The notes below the pieces were generated by a model, which searched no databases, was not told where the DNA came from, and saw nothing but the letters and a program-made list of their open reading frames with translations. 64,000 nt of DNA, taken from positions 1-64,000 of the forward strand of contig CATNNA010000048.1 of the NCBI GenBank assembly GCA_950106755.1. The letters are read 5' to 3'. Made by a program: the position numbers and the translations under genes. Positions 21,750 to 35,450 of the stretch are shown piece after piece (the first letter of the stretch is position 1; each line of letters opens with the position of its first letter). The stretch comes from Climacium dendroides (lineage: Eukaryota; Streptophyta; Bryopsida; Hypnales; Climaciaceae).

Positions 21750-22917
21750 TCGTACACGCAATTAGCCGTAAGTATCCTTACAACGACAAATGGTTGCAAG
21801 ATGACACGAATTATCGTTCCAGGGAACTTCTAGTAAGATATCAATTGAATTAGAAGCATCCGGATTGGGACTACTCACTTAATCCCCCTACTTTCCTACT
21901 TTATTCCGGAAACTTAGTACATTCCGGATTCTGTTCCGGATCCGGATGCCTCCGGATCTTAGTTCCGTCTCTCTTCCGTCACTGGTTTTTGTTGCCTCTG
22001 TTTTACCCTCAGAGGGTCCGCCCTTGATCTAGAAAGGGGTGGGGACTCACCACTTGTACAATTATCTTCTCTATACTCTAAATCTACTAAACAACACACC
22101 CAAGACAACACCGCTGTAGGAGGAGGGAGGAGTATTCTTTCACAGTTTCCGGATTGGCCGATCCGGAATCAGGTCACACAAAGAAATTCTCACACCTCTC
22201 TTTACTACAACGACGGATCCGAACTCATAGACCCAGAGGAATAGAGTCTCAAGGGGAAGACAATGTACCAAGGGGGAGGTTGGTAGACTTTCCGGAGTAG
22301 CGGGAGTTCCTTTCCTTTGGCGGTTGCTTATCTCCGTACAAAACCCTCTTGGTTCTGGACTCGCAGGGCCCTCCACCTTCTTACCCGGATTGCCGTTCCG
22401 GCAATTTAAAAGCACGTCACACTTACACTCCCTTACTAAGCCCGCATCCCTCCCACTCAGCTCCATACCAAGAGATCCGTAGCCCAAGATCCGGATTCCT
22501 CCTCTCCCTCCCTTCTCTTTCTCCAGTACAAGGTTACACACACATGCATACACTCAGCCAAAAGACCCTGTCTAAGCAAAAGTGCAGCTAGAGGTATCCT
22601 GGCTGACTTAGATTAAGAAAAGAAAATTGTAATATATACGTGAAAGCACTAAAACGGAATGGAGTAGGATGGAATGACAGACAACTAACTTGCCTGCCTT
22701 TAAAATACTAACACAAAAACCCAAAGTCAACTCCTAAAAGCCTGAAAAGGAAACCTGGAAATCTAGACAACCAATCACTGAAAACCCCGGGATATCCGGA
22801 AAGATTACTAACTACCGTCCGAGATTGCCGGATTTCTTGACTATCCGCCTAAGATTCCGGAAACCGGGTCCATGCTCGGAAATCCGATCCGGATTCTATA
22901 CTTCTTCTCCTACGAAT

Positions 22918-24867
22918 CTAATGTTTTGGCTTCCGTCCTTTCCTCGAACGGCTCCCCGCTTGGCTGGTAGGCGTCCCCTTCGTATTCTTTGCTGGTGTGG
23001 TTTTTACTATGGCCCGAGTCTGGATATGGCGCGTTGCTGGAGACGGATTGCTGTCGTCTTCGGTTCCGAAAGTGGAGTGGGCACTCTCTTCCTCAAAATC
23101 TTCGATGACTTGAACTTCCTTCTCCTTCTCTGGCGTTGTATCCTCCAATGTTGCGGGTTCGCTTCTTTTTTCCGGCGTGGTCTCTTGCATGTGCACAAAT
23201 CCTTTCGGATTAGTCCGAGCCGGATTGGTCATTCCATCGATCCGGTTGATGAGGTCTCCCCTGACTTGATGTCCCAGAACCTTGAATGATCCGGTCATCA
23301 AGTTCGGCATTGTTTGCGACTTGGGGACTTCCGGGGTTGAGAATTTCGGTGGTACCGGAACCGATTTCACGCTGGACTCAGGTTCCAGTTCCGAAGCTGG
23401 CCTCAAATTCAACTCTGTCATCCGCATTTTGCTGGCGGAAGGCTCGGTTGGTGTAAGTACCCCCCTCAATCCCTCCATCCGGGTTGCACGATCCGCCACT
23501 GGTTTCCTTGGGGTACCTGAGACAAAAGGAAGTTCCGGAAAGGTGGAGAAATCCATTGCATGGTTTGGGTCGATGGCCGCCAATAGCTGCTGGATCTCCT
23601 TCAAAACTCGCTCTATCCTTGCAGTGAAGTCTACGAGGATGGTTACTACCTTGGTTCCGGTAATGTGGCCTTCCGATATCATCTTCGAGTCAAACAAGGC
23701 AGCTTTTGTGATGATGTTGGCTTTGATGTTGATTGCTCCGGATAGATTCTTGACCAGAGCAAGAGCTTCTTTCTCTTTTTCTTTTGCAGCTGCCATTTCC
23801 CCTTCCGCCCAATTCACTCGGGCCTGGAGTTGGTTCTGTTCCACCTCCAACTCCTAGATCCGCTCCTCCCTCTTCGTCAGATCTTCCAGCTTGGGCAATC
23901 GCTTGACAGCTTCCACGATTTGATCTGGCTCCACCTTCAAAACTTCCGCGGTATCTATCACCAAATCCGCCAGACTATCGTGGAGTACCTTGGCTTCACG
24001 TATCCACTCGAGCCCCACATTGAAAAATGCGGATTCCATTTCCACTTCAGGTCCTCTACTGGACTCCCCCCTCTCCATCGCTTGTGGCTTGGATCGTGAC
24101 CCCGGATCGGTTGACTTCCTCTTTTTGGTCTTCAGATCGGTCAAACGTTCCTCGGGAAGTTCCTCCAGATCAGACTCGACCGGATCTTCCGCCTCCTCCC
24201 CGGAAAGTCCGTATGACAGGATCGCCTTTCCGGTGTCATACTAGATTACTTCCGCTACACTCAAAAGTTCCTGTTGATGGTACAGATGAAACAAGTAGGT
24301 GCTAACTGGACTCACCTTTGCTCGGGTCACGTGATCTGCTAACTTAGCCACGATTCCGGCTATGACTCTACCCTAGTGCACCACCCGGTTCTCCATAGCT
24401 CCGAAAATAGTATTGGCCACCGTAATGGTAACCTGTGTTGGCTTTTCCGGATACAAGATCGGAATCAGAAACTCTAGGATCCGCCTATGTCTCTCGTCCT
24501 TGCATTCGCTGATAGCGAATCCGTCCTTAGGGTTTGCAGACCCAGTGAACTTTCCAGCTACAAAACGGTCCATCCTCAATGCTAACCTGTTCCCACTCTT
24601 CCGGAACTGATAGACGTCCGTCCAGATGTCCTCGGTCCACGCAATTGGCTGCCCTCTCAAAGTGAGCTCATACTGATTCGGAACACCGTGAAGTAGCTCT
24701 TGAATCATCTCTTCACTCTTAAGGTTCCATGGTCGGTGTAGTAGACTGACACATCCTAACTTAGTTAAGTCCTCCTCTAACTGCTTGTGTAGTTCTGGGC
24801 TATCCGGAATGGCCAGAGAGATAACCCGGGCAGATACCGCTACCTTCCGTATTGGTCCGGATGCCAT
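22918..24867 (-). pseudogene. Broken repeat-associated protein gene (copy C)
   Basis: Full-length frame with TAG at 24,373-24,375, 24,241-24,243 and 23,854-23,856. Translated segments are identical to copy A. The copy-specific C-to-T at 22,337 lies downstream of the frame. Confidence 0.75.
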
Positions 24868-25299
24868 AAGATCTAAGTGAGAACGAGAGAAAAGTAATTC
24901 TACTTCAGTCGCTAACTCACCACTCTTTCTCTCAACTACTCACACAAACAGTCTCAAGAACACAGAACAGGAAAGTGAAGAGGAAAACCCTAGAAAGACA
25001 GCTTAAATACTAAACCGTCTCTTTATGGGTTTAAGGACAACGGCTACATGTTTGTTGTATTAACGGTATCCTACTTTCGTAGCTACGAGACCTATACGGT
25101 AGGTTCTTGTGTTCCAGGTGAGTCCGAATTCCGGATCCGGATAAGTTCCGGTTACGGGTTGTGCCGAAACGCTTATTTCCTAATTCAAGCTATCTGGTCC
25201 AAAAATCACGCTCTAACTATAAATTTTTTGATTTTTTTTCTATTCTTCGCACCTACTTCTTGTATTATTGATCCGTTTCCGAATTCCGGATTCCCACAA

Positions 25300-25642
25300 C
25301 TAGCATTTCATTGTATTACACCTGAGTTACACCGGTATTACACCAGCATTACACCCGAGTTACATCGGCGTTACACCAGCATTACACTGACATTACACCC
25401 AGGTTACACTAGCATTTCATTGGGTTACATCTGGGTTACACCGACATTACACCTGGGTTATACCGGCATTACACCTGGGTTACACCGACATTACACCTGG
25501 GTTATACCGGCATTACACCTGGGTTACACCGGCATTACACCTGGGTTACACCGGCATTACACTTGGGTTACACCGACATTACACCTGGGTTACACCGGCA
25601 TTACACCGAAGTCACACCGGCATTACATCCAGGTCACACCGT
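25300..25642 (+). repeat. TTACACC minisatellite array 2 (copy C)
   Basis: Unchanged array. The rare T at 25,668 (unit 4636) lies 26 bp past its right end. Confidence 0.92.
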
Positions 25643-26288
25643 CGGTTTAGGCACAGGGGTTTAGGGATAGCCAACAACTCGGGGTTTAGGCCTCATTTCT
25701 TTAGGTTTTAGTAAAACATGAAGGAAACACGGAGAAAAGAAGCACCAACATACCGCTAGTACACCTTCTTCAGGTTTAGAGCCTACACCGTGAGATCTCC
25801 CGAAAGAAACCAAAAAAAGGAAGCACCGACATACCGCTATACCTTCTTCGGGTTCAGAAACTACACCATGAGATCTCCTGAAAGAAACAAAAAAAAAAGA
25901 TCAATAAGAAGCACAGTGATAGAGTTCACTGTTTGATCTCTCCAAAAGGAGTAGTTACAAGCACAGTCCCGTCATCTAGGGATCACTTGATTACAATGAT
26001 CCTAACACAGTAACAAAGGTCATCGTAGGATCTCCCGAGAAAAAGGGTCACTAGGATATCTCCCAATCGTGTGATTTCACCTCATCTTTCCAATGGTGAA
26101 ATCAGTGAAGATTAGGCGGTTTAGGTATTTGGGGTTTAGTGGCAGCTAACATTTTGGGGGGGTTGAGGCCTTAGTCTTTTGGGTTCTACCAAAACATGAA
26201 GGAAACACAAAGAAGGGATGCACCGACATACCGCTACACCTTCTTTGGGTAAGGGCCAATATCGTGAGATCTCCCGAAAGGGGTCTAT
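25643..26288. repeat. Diverged internal duplications (copy C)
   Basis: As 4,611-5,256, except for T instead of C at 25,668 (GGGATAGCC). Confidence 0.7.
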
Positions 26289-26484
26289 GATTTGCAAGGC
26301 AAGCTAAAGGGCAAAAACTTCACGGCGTAGTGCACTGTCAACAGATAACTGGGTCTCCTTGCAACATAGCGATTGCTCACTCTGTTGTTTAGAGGCAGGG
26401 TTACATGGACGTCCAGACGGACGTCCAGTGTCTACGTCCGGCGGTTCCCGAATGTCCGCCGACATAGGACGTTCTGACAGTCCA

Positions 26485-26693
26485 ACGGACGGGGCGAACG
26501 GGGAGGCAGACGGGAGGCGGACAGGAGGGCGGACGGGGAGCTGGACGGGAGGGTGGACAGGGAAGGCGGACGGGGAGCTGGATGGGAGGGCGGATGGGGA
26601 GGGCGGACGGGGAGCTGGACGGGAGGGCGAACGGGGAGCTGGACGGGAGGGCAGACGGGGAGGGCGGACGGGGAGGCGGACGGGGTAGACGGG
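26485..26693 (+). repeat. G-rich minisatellite (copy C)
   Basis: G runs as in 5,453-5,661. Confidence 0.9.
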
Positions 26694-27765
26694 TCGGTGA
26701 GGGGTTGTCCAATCGGGGCATCTGGTGGAAAATGGGGTAAACTTCCGTGTAGGGATGAAACCATGGGTTTTTTTCCAAATTTTGGAGAATTGCTAAAGTG
26801 GCAATATATGACAAAATAATGTTACTAAATTTTTTAGTATTCATTTATATTTTGGATAGAATTATCTTTTCATCCACATATTTAGATGAGTTACATTTGA
26901 TGTGCGCAATTTCATCCAATTTTTTTTCTTTCAAATTCGAGCAATTTGGCATTATCATCCAATTTTTCTTTAAATTTAACCTATAGATTTGGTGCAGTCC
27001 ATTTTTTTTTAGGCATTTGGGCCTTCAATTGGCCCAAGAAAACAATGGTTGATGGTTCAAACAAATTCAATCATCCAAATAACCATAGGATGTTGTAACC
27101 CCTATATGCCGAAGCCTTATTTTCAAATTTAAACTTCCTTTAATTTGCTCTAAATTGAACAAAGAGCCCACATTTTGGTAAGATGTATCAATTTTTTTGG
27201 AATTGTAACCATACAAATTCAAACTAGACTTGTTAAAGATTGCATAGGAAAAGAAAGCACAAGAATATCACTTGTAGAGTGAAAGATTATAACATTTGAC
27301 AATGATGCTATTAAAATCACAAAAAAAAGTTGAAGCCTTTTTGGCAAGGCAAATCTAAAATGTTGGGGACCCAAAGAATATGAGGTTAATGGGCCAAACT
27401 TGCACTACCCCAATTAATTTACAGCTTTGCAAAATTTACTCTATAATTCTTTAATATGAATTTCCAATATGAATTTTCCTCCAAGATCTACTGTATTTGA
27501 GGCTCATTTCCAAAAGCTCTTAACACAAAAGAAAAGTCAAGATTGCACAAGGTACCCTTGCATAATATCTCTTTCAGAAAAATCATTGTCCTTTAATTGC
27601 AAGATCGGACTTCTGGAGCCAAAAGTAGACTTCAAAAAGAATTTCCTAAAATTATTACCTCACTAAAATGATGAAAAATAGTTAGGTTTTACTGAACTTC
27701 TAAGTTTTGCAAACACCATATTTAATATTTTGGTACCTCAAGCATTTAGGGGGTAATTACTATTT

Positions 27766-27814
27766 TTTAGGGTTTAGGGTTTAGGGTTTAGGGTTTAGGG
27801 TTTAGGGTTTAGGG
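27766..27814 (+). repeat. Telomere-type tract 1 (copy C), 34 bp from inversion junction 1
   Basis: Seven perfect TTTAGGG. Forward DNA ends at 27,848, just beyond it. Tract 2 is therefore absent from this copy. Confidence 0.97.
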
Positions 27815-27840
27815 TTACAAGGGTGTTCCCAAAAAAATGG

Positions 27841-27870
27841 CATGTTTTGGCCCTGCATGTTTTGGCCCTG
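27841..27870. other. Inversion junction 1: perfect 15-bp tandem duplication
   Basis: CATGTTTTGGCCCTG occurs twice back to back, at 27,841-27,855 and 27,856-27,870. CATGTTTT is the last sequence of forward copy C (unit 6809-6816). GGCCCTG is the first sequence of inverted copy D (unit 1338-1332 read backwards, inside a GGGCCC palindrome). The 15-mer is therefore a duplicate of the newly joined ends, which points to slippage or template switching during joining. Confidence 0.95.
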
Positions 27871-29201
27871 CGAGTCCAGAACCAAGAGGGTTTTGTGCGG
27901 AGATAAGCAACCGCCAAAGGAAAGGAACTCCCGCTACTCCGGAAAGTCTACCAACCTCCCCCTTGGTACATTGTCTTCCCCTTGAGACTCTATTCCTCTG
28001 GGTCTATGAGTTCGGATCCGTCGTTGTAGTAAAGAGAGGTGTGAGAATTTCTTTGTGTGACCTGATTCCGGATCGGCCAATCCGGAAACTGTGAAAGAAT
28101 ACTCCTCCCTCCTCCTACAGCGGTGTTGTCTTGGGTGTGTTGTTTAGTAGATTTAGAGTATAGAGAAGATAATTGTACAAGTGGTGAGTCCCCACCCCTT
28201 TCTAGATCAAGGGCGGACCCTCTGAGGGTAAAACAGAGGCAACAAAAACCAGTGACGGAAGAGAGACGGAACTAAGATCCGGAGGCATCCGGATCCGGAA
28301 CAGAATCCGGAATGTACTAAGTTTCCGGAATAAAGTAGGAAAGTAGGGGGATTAAGTGAGTAGTCCCAATCCGGATGCTTCTAATTCAATTGATATCTTA
28401 CTAGAAGTTCCCTGGAACGATAATTCGTGTCATCTTGCAACCATTTGTCGTTGTAAGGATACTTACGGCTAATTGCGTGTACGACACTAGTGTACCGCGG
28501 GTGTAATGATGGTATAATATTGGTGTAATCCGGGTGGAACACAATGAAATGCTAGCGTAACGTCGGTGTAACGCCGGTGTAACCTGGGTGTAATGTCGGT
28601 ATAACCCAGGTGTAATGTTGGTGTAACGCTGCTGTAATACTTGCGTGATGTAATGTTGCTGTGGTGTAACACTCGTGTGGTGTAACGTTGGTGGTGTAAC
28701 ACTAGTGTAATGCTACTGTCGTGCAACGTTGATGTAACACTAGTGTAATGCTGTTGTGGTGTAACACTCGTGTGGTGTAACGTTGTTGTAGTGTAACCCT
28801 GTTGGTGTAACGCTGGTGGTATAACACCAGTGTAATGCTGCTGTGGTGTAATGCTGGTGTAATCATGTCGGTGTAACACTTGCGTCTTCTTTATCTTTTA
28901 CTAAATCCCAAATAAATGGGTCCGTGAACCCCAAGTTGCTTGCTACAGTGAACCCTGCGAGCCCTAAACCCCCTAAACTTTTAGCATTTGAGGAATTAGA
29001 AGGCATGCTTTACACCGTTGGAAAGTTACCCCAATTTGTATCGAGAGATTTCCCAATCTAAAACCCAAAATAGTGCTTGTTCAACCCCTTCTACTAACTC
29101 TGTACCCCTAAACTGCACCCAAGTCACCCTCAAATAATGTCACGTCGAGAGCTTTCTGGATGCCCTGAACCCCTCCTAATCTCCCCTTTTTATTGTTTTC
29201 A
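27864..29201 (-). repeat. Macrosatellite unit copy D, inverted (unit positions 1338 to 1)
   Basis: Reverse complement of unit positions 1-1338; window position plus unit position equals 29,202 throughout. It contains TTACACC array 1 and part of the 3' flank of the broken gene, but no part of the coding frame. Confidence 0.97.
28485..28878 (-). repeat. TTACACC minisatellite array 1 (copy D, inverted)
   Basis: Reads GGTGTAA on the plus strand; same spacings as 324-717. Confidence 0.9.
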
Positions 29202-29496
29202 TCCAGAGATCGTAGGATGACTGCCCAATACCGTATACCCTCTTCCTATCTGGAGATTTCCCGGTGGTAGTGCCTAAGTTTGAAGGATTCCATTCAGTCG
29301 GGCGATCATGAGAATGAGGGCACCACAATGACAATATTCACCCTGACCCCTCCCGGGTTCTTGTGTTTCAGTTGGAGAGATCTCCCAAAGACCTGAATTG
29401 CTTTCTCCATGAAGAAGTTGCATAGTGTATCGTGACTTTGTACGATTTTGATCAAGCGACCTCTCGATGGACAGACCATACGTGTACGCCTTGAGG

Positions 29497-29624
29497 CCGG
29501 GTCACACGGGTGTAACCCCGGATTACACTCAAGAAATCTCAGGTTACACTAGTATAAATCTCGGGTTACACTAGTGTACTCCTAGGTCACACTGGTGTAA
29601 CTCGGGTCACACGGGTGTAACCCG
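29497..29624. repeat. Palindromic TTACAC/GTGTAA cluster (copy E)
   Basis: Reverse complement of 10,094-10,221. Confidence 0.85.
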
Positions 29625-29642
29625 TTTAGAAAAGAAGCCTGA

Positions 29643-30101
29643 ACCCCCCGAAAAGGCCGAAACATGAAGACTTGAAGACTCCAGTAGCTCTAACTTTTCA
29701 CAAGTAGAGAATTCGAGCTTGAAACTTAGACCACTGGAAAGAAGAGAAGAAATCGGTCCAGACCCAGTTCGAAATTTCTGGAATCGGGCCAAAATGGGCA
29801 AAGATATGCATTGCTGAAGTCGCCCCAAAACCCCAAACCGGCAACCTTCAAGCCAAGACCGGCCCTAACTTCCAATCCACTTCAAATTGGAGCATGAGAC
29901 TAGTCTCATTGGAAAGAGGAGCCAAAATCAGTTGAGAAGCAATCCAAACTCGCTCACATTGAGCAAGAACTCATGCAGATTTTTGTCGCCGAAGTGGTTG
30001 TAGGCGGCAGCAACTGTGGGTTTCAAACGCCCATATCTTTTGATCCACAATGAATTTGAAGGCGAGATTGGTGCCGTTGGAAAGAGGGCAAAAAATCAGT
30101 C
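29643..30101 (-). repeat. Diverged repeats of about 170 bp (copy E)
   Basis: Reverse complement of 9,617-10,075. Confidence 0.7.
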
Positions 30102-30237
30102 AAGATGGTGCAATAATCCCGCGGATATCTTCAACTTCACCCAAATTTACACGGGGGCGATACACCCTGTCAGAAATGGTGTAAAACGGTGTAACGATTT
30201 ACACCATATCCGCCGCATATTGGCACCTGCTTACTAT

Positions 30238-30776
30238 AGAAATTTGTGATATTTGATTATTTGGTTCACTCAATTACAGCCCACCTAACATACATTCATT
30301 TATAAATTAAAAAATAACATGAATTTCAAAATTATTCTCATGAATTCCTCAAAATTAGAAAATTAATAACTTGTGGGAACACTTCATTCTATACACATAA
30401 GTAGAAATTTGTGATATTTTCTTATTTGGTTCACTAAATTACAACCTTCTTAACTTACATTCATTTAAAAATCTTAAATATAACATGAATTTCAAAATTA
30501 TTCTCATGAATTCCACAAGTCTAATGAATTTGGAACTTATGAGTACACTTATTTTTAAACCCTTACGTACAAATTTGTAACATATTCTTATTTTGGTTCT
30601 TCAAACTACAACCCACTTAAAATATAGTCATTTATAATTTCAAAAAAAACTTTGAGTTCAATAATAGTGTCATGAATTCCATAAACCTAAAGAATATGGG
30701 TCTTATGTTGGGACTTGATTGCAAACATTTACGTATAAATTTGTAATATTATCTAACTTGGTCCTTTAAACTACAA
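30238..30776 (-). repeat. AT-rich repeats of about 165 bp (copy E)
   Basis: Reverse complement of 8,942-9,480. Confidence 0.85.
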
Positions 30777-30791
30777 CACATTCGTAATACA

Positions 30792-32157
30792 CTTGTTTTG
30801 ACCTCACAAAATTATAATTTTTAGCATCAAATTAATGCACCACCTTGTAAATGCCCTCGAGCACTTTCCGAAAATACCTAACGCTCTCCAATCAAACGCC
30901 AAATGTAGTGGCAAATGATGGATGAAGTTTGGATTTCATAACTTCATCCATCCATAACTTGTGCATGGAGCATGCAATCAAAGAGTGCCACGTCATTCTG
31001 GAATCCCCTCGACAAGACCTACGTGACGATGCCCTTGGATTTCAATCGCCCTTCTCCATGCAAAAGTGCATTTGAACCCCCTCTCGTTTTGACCCCCGTA
31101 ACTTTCTATTTTTGGATTGAGGTAAAAGCTTCACCTTGTAGATGCCCTTGAGCACTTTCCAAAAATACCTTGCACCCCCCAATCGGACACCAAATGTAGT
31201 GCCAAATGAAGGATGAAATTTGGATTTTTAAACTTCATCCGTCCATAACTTGTACATGGAGCGTCCAATCGAAGAGTGCCACGTCATTCTAGAATCCCCT
31301 CGACAAGACCTACGTGGCCATGCCCTTGGATTTTAATCGCCCTTTTCTATGCAAAAGTGCATTTGAACCCCCTCTCGTTTTGACCCTTGTAACTTTCTAT
31401 TTTTGGATTGAGATAAAAGCTTCACCTTGTAGATGCCCTTGAGCAACTTCCAAAAATACCTTGCACCTCCCAATCGGACATCAAATGTAGCGGCAGATGA
31501 TGGATGAAGTTTGGATTTCCAAACTTCATCCATCCATAACTTGTACATGGAGCGTCCAATCAAAAAGTGCCACATCATTCTGGAATCCCCTCGACAAGAC
31601 CTACGTGACGATGCCCTTGGATTTCAATCGCCCTTCTCCATGCAAAAGTGCATTTGAACCCCCTCTCGTTTTGACCCCCGTAACTTTCTATTTTTGGATT
31701 GAGGTAAAAGCTTCACCTTGTAGATGCCCTTGAGCACTTTCCAAAAATACCTTGCACTCCCCAATTGGACGCCAAACGTAGTGCTAAATGATGGATGAAG
31801 TTTGAATTTTTAAACTTCATCCATCCATAACTTGTACATGGAGCGTCCAATCGAAGAGTGCCACGTCATTCTGGTATCCCCTCGACAAGACCTACGTGAC
31901 GATGCCCTTGGATTTTAATTGCCCTTCTCCATGCAAAAGTGCATTTGAACCCCCTCTCGTTTTGACCCTCGTAACTTTCTATTTTTGGATTGAGATAAAA
32001 GCTTCACCTTGTAGATGCCCTTGAGCAATTTCCAAAAATACCTTGCACCCCCCAATCGAACATCAAATGTAGCGGCAAATGACGGATGAAGTTTGGATTT
32101 TTAAACTTCATCCGTCCATAACTTGTACATGGAGCGTCCAATCAAAAAGTGCCACGT
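30792..32157 (-). repeat. 291-bp subrepeat array (copy E)
   Basis: Reverse complement of 7,561-8,926, with all five subrepeats present. Confidence 0.95.
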
Positions 32158-32542
32158 CATGTTGTCACCCCTACATAAAACCCTATCCATTCATCAAATC
32201 AAAAATGAAATAAAATGCCTTTCATGAAGCTCTTATATGCACCCTATTCCTTAAGGAACCTAAAAATCAAAGTTACTATTTTTAGAAGTAAAAGATATTT
32301 TTGGGTAGCTCTTATGAAGCCCAACCCGAAAATATAATTCTCTTCAAAAAATTCTTCAAATTGTGTGTGCAAGAGAAAAGTCAAACTTGTCGACCCTAAA
32401 GTCAAAGTTGCTATATCTCACAAATGGAGAAAAAATTAGGGTTCCTTTTTGCATTTTTGAATTCACAAGGGTTGCTAATGGAGGGGTTGGTGCAAAAAAA
32501 AAAACCCAAAAAATGGCCATACCCCTAGGGACACTCTTGTAA

Positions 32543-32644
32543 CCCTAAACCCTAAACCCTAAACCCTAAACCCTAACCCTAAACCCTAAACCCAAACCCT
32601 AAACCCTAAACCCTAAACCCTAACCCTAAACCCTAAACCCTAAA
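32543..32644 (-). repeat. Telomere-type tract 2 (copy E)
   Basis: CCCTAAA on the plus strand with the CCCTAA and CCCAAA variants in mirrored order. Confidence 0.97.
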
Positions 32645-32935
32645 CTTTTGAAACGCTTATAACTCCTAACCCTTAAACTTTTTTCAAACATCCAACACCA
32701 CCATTGCATTCACAATACCGTTAAATAAGGGGGTAGGTCAACTCAAAACTCAAAAATACCCTAAACTAAGCAAAGTCAACTCACCCTCGAAAAGTCAAAG
32801 TTGCTATATCTCACAAACGGTGAAACTATTAGGGCTTTTTATTTCTCCATTGGAAGCGCAAGAATTGATAATGGGGGGGTAGCCCAAATCCTAGCCCAAG
32901 AAAAACATGCCATTTTTTTGGGAACACCCTTGTAA

Positions 32936-32984
32936 CCCTAAACCCTAAACCCTAAACCCTAAACCCTAAACCCTAAACCCTAAA
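32936..32984 (-). repeat. Telomere-type tract 1 (copy E)
   Basis: Seven perfect CCCTAAA on the plus strand. Confidence 0.97.
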
Positions 32985-34056
32985 AAATAGTAATTACCCC
33001 CTAAATGCTTGAGGTACCAAAATATTAAATATGGTGTTTGCAAAACTTAGAAGTTCAGTAAAACCTAACTATTTTTCATCATTTTAGTGAGGTAATAATT
33101 TTAGGAAATTCTTTTTGAAGTCTACTTTTGGCTCCAGAAGTCCGATCTTGCAATTAAAGGACAATGATTTTTCTGAAAGAGATATTATGCAAGGGTACCT
33201 TGTGCAATCTTGACTTTTCTTTTGTGTTAAGAGCTTTTGGAAATGAGCCTCAAATACAGTAGATCTTGGAGGAAAATTCATATTGGAAATTCATATTAAA
33301 GAATTATAGAGTAAATTTTGCAAAGCTGTAAATTAATTGGGGTAGTGCAAGTTTGGCCCATTAACCTCATATTCTTTGGGTCCCCAACATTTTAGATTTG
33401 CCTTGCCAAAAAGGCTTCAACTTTTTTTTGTGATTTTAATAGCATCATTGTCAAATGTTATAATCTTTCACTCTACAAGTGATATTCTTGTGCTTTCTTT
33501 TCCTATGCAATCTTTAACAAGTCTAGTTTGAATTTGTATGGTTACAATTCCAAAAAAATTGATACATCTTACCAAAATGTGGGCTCTTTGTTCAATTTAG
33601 AGCAAATTAAAGGAAGTTTAAATTTGAAAATAAGGCTTCGGCATATAGGGGTTACAACATCCTATGGTTATTTGGATGATTGAATTTGTTTGAACCATCA
33701 ACCATTGTTTTCTTGGGCCAATTGAAGGCCCAAATGCCTAAAAAAAAATGGACTGCACCAAATCTATAGGTTAAATTTAAAGAAAAATTGGATGATAATG
33801 CCAAATTGCTCGAATTTGAAAGAAAAAAAATTGGATGAAATTGCGCACATCAAATGTAACTCATCTAAATATGTGGATGAAAAGATAATTCTATCCAAAA
33901 TATAAATGAATACTAAAAAATTTAGTAACATTATTTTGTCATATATTGCCACTTTAGCAATTCTCCAAAATTTGGAAAAAAACCCATGGTTTCATCCCTA
34001 CACGGAAGTTTACCCCATTTTCCACCAGATGCCCCGATTGGACAACCCCTCACCGA

Positions 34057-34265
34057 CCCGTCTACCCCGTCCGCCTCCCCGTCCGCCCTCCCCGTCTGCC
34101 CTCCCGTCCAGCTCCCCGTTCGCCCTCCCGTCCAGCTCCCCGTCCGCCCTCCCCATCCGCCCTCCCATCCAGCTCCCCGTCCGCCTTCCCTGTCCACCCT
34201 CCCGTCCAGCTCCCCGTCCGCCCTCCTGTCCGCCTCCCGTCTGCCTCCCCGTTCGCCCCGTCCGT
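34057..34265 (-). repeat. G-rich minisatellite (copy E)
   Basis: C-rich on the plus strand here (CCCGTCC words); the G-rich strand is minus. Confidence 0.9.
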
Positions 34266-34461
34266 TGGACTGTCAGAACGTCCTATGTCGGCGGACATTC
34301 GGGAACCGCCGGACGTAGACACTGGACGTCCGTCTGGACGTCCATGTAACCCTGCCTCTAAACAACAGAGTGAGCAATCGCTATGTTGCAAGGAGACCCA
34401 GTTATCTGTTGACAGTGCACTACGCCGTGAAGTTTTTGCCCTTTAGCTTGCCTTGCAAATC

Positions 34462-35107
34462 ATAGACCCCTTTCGGGAGATCTCACGATATTGGCCCTTA
34501 CCCAAAGAAGGTGTAGCGGTATGTCGGTGCATCCCTTCTTTGTGTTTCCTTCATGTTTTGGTAGAACCCAAAAGACTAAGGCCTCAACCCCCCCAAAATG
34601 TTAGCTGCCACTAAACCCCAAATACCTAAACCGCCTAATCTTCACTGATTTCACCATTGGAAAGATGAGGTGAAATCACACGATTGGGAGATATCCTAGT
34701 GACCCTTTTTCTCGGGAGATCCTACGATGACCTTTGTTACTGTGTTAGGATCATTGTAATCAAGTGATCCCTAGATGACGGGACTGTGCTTGTAACTACT
34801 CCTTTTGGAGAGATCAAACAGTGAACTCTATCACTGTGCTTCTTATTGATCTTTTTTTTTTGTTTCTTTCAGGAGATCTCATGGTGTAGTTTCTGAACCC
34901 GAAGAAGGTATAGCGGTATGTCGGTGCTTCCTTTTTTTGGTTTCTTTCGGGAGATCTCACGGTGTAGGCTCTAAACCTGAAGAAGGTGTACTAGCGGTAT
35001 GTTGGTGCTTCTTTTCTCCGTGTTTCCTTCATGTTTTACTAAAACCTAAAGAAATGAGGCCTAAACCCCGAGTTGTTGGCTGTCCCTAAACCCCTGTGCC
35101 TAAACCG
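34462..35107. repeat. Diverged internal duplications (copy E)
   Basis: Reverse complement of 4,611-5,256, with the common base (G on plus) at 35,082. Confidence 0.7.
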
Positions 35108-35450
35108 ACGGTGTGACCTGGATGTAATGCCGGTGTGACTTCGGTGTAATGCCGGTGTAACCCAGGTGTAATGTCGGTGTAACCCAAGTGTAATGCCGGT
35201 GTAACCCAGGTGTAATGCCGGTGTAACCCAGGTGTAATGCCGGTATAACCCAGGTGTAATGTCGGTGTAACCCAGGTGTAATGCCGGTATAACCCAGGTG
35301 TAATGTCGGTGTAACCCAGATGTAACCCAATGAAATGCTAGTGTAACCTGGGTGTAATGTCAGTGTAATGCTGGTGTAACGCCGATGTAACTCGGGTGTA
35401 ATGCTGGTGTAATACCGGTGTAACTCAGGTGTAATACAATGAAATGCTAG
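35108..35450 (-). repeat. TTACACC minisatellite array 2 (copy E)
   Basis: GGTGTAA words on the plus strand; same 22-bp alternation. Confidence 0.92.

Larger units (their letters stand above)
21033..27848 (+). repeat. Macrosatellite unit copy C (unit positions 1-6816, truncated on the right)
   Basis: Same unit at an offset of +21,032. It breaks off at CATGTTTT (unit position 6816), 34 bp after telomere-type tract 1, and joins inverted DNA. Two C-to-T differences from copy A are visible: 22,337 (unit 1305, private to this copy) and 25,668 (unit 4636, shared only with inverted copy F). Confidence 0.97.
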
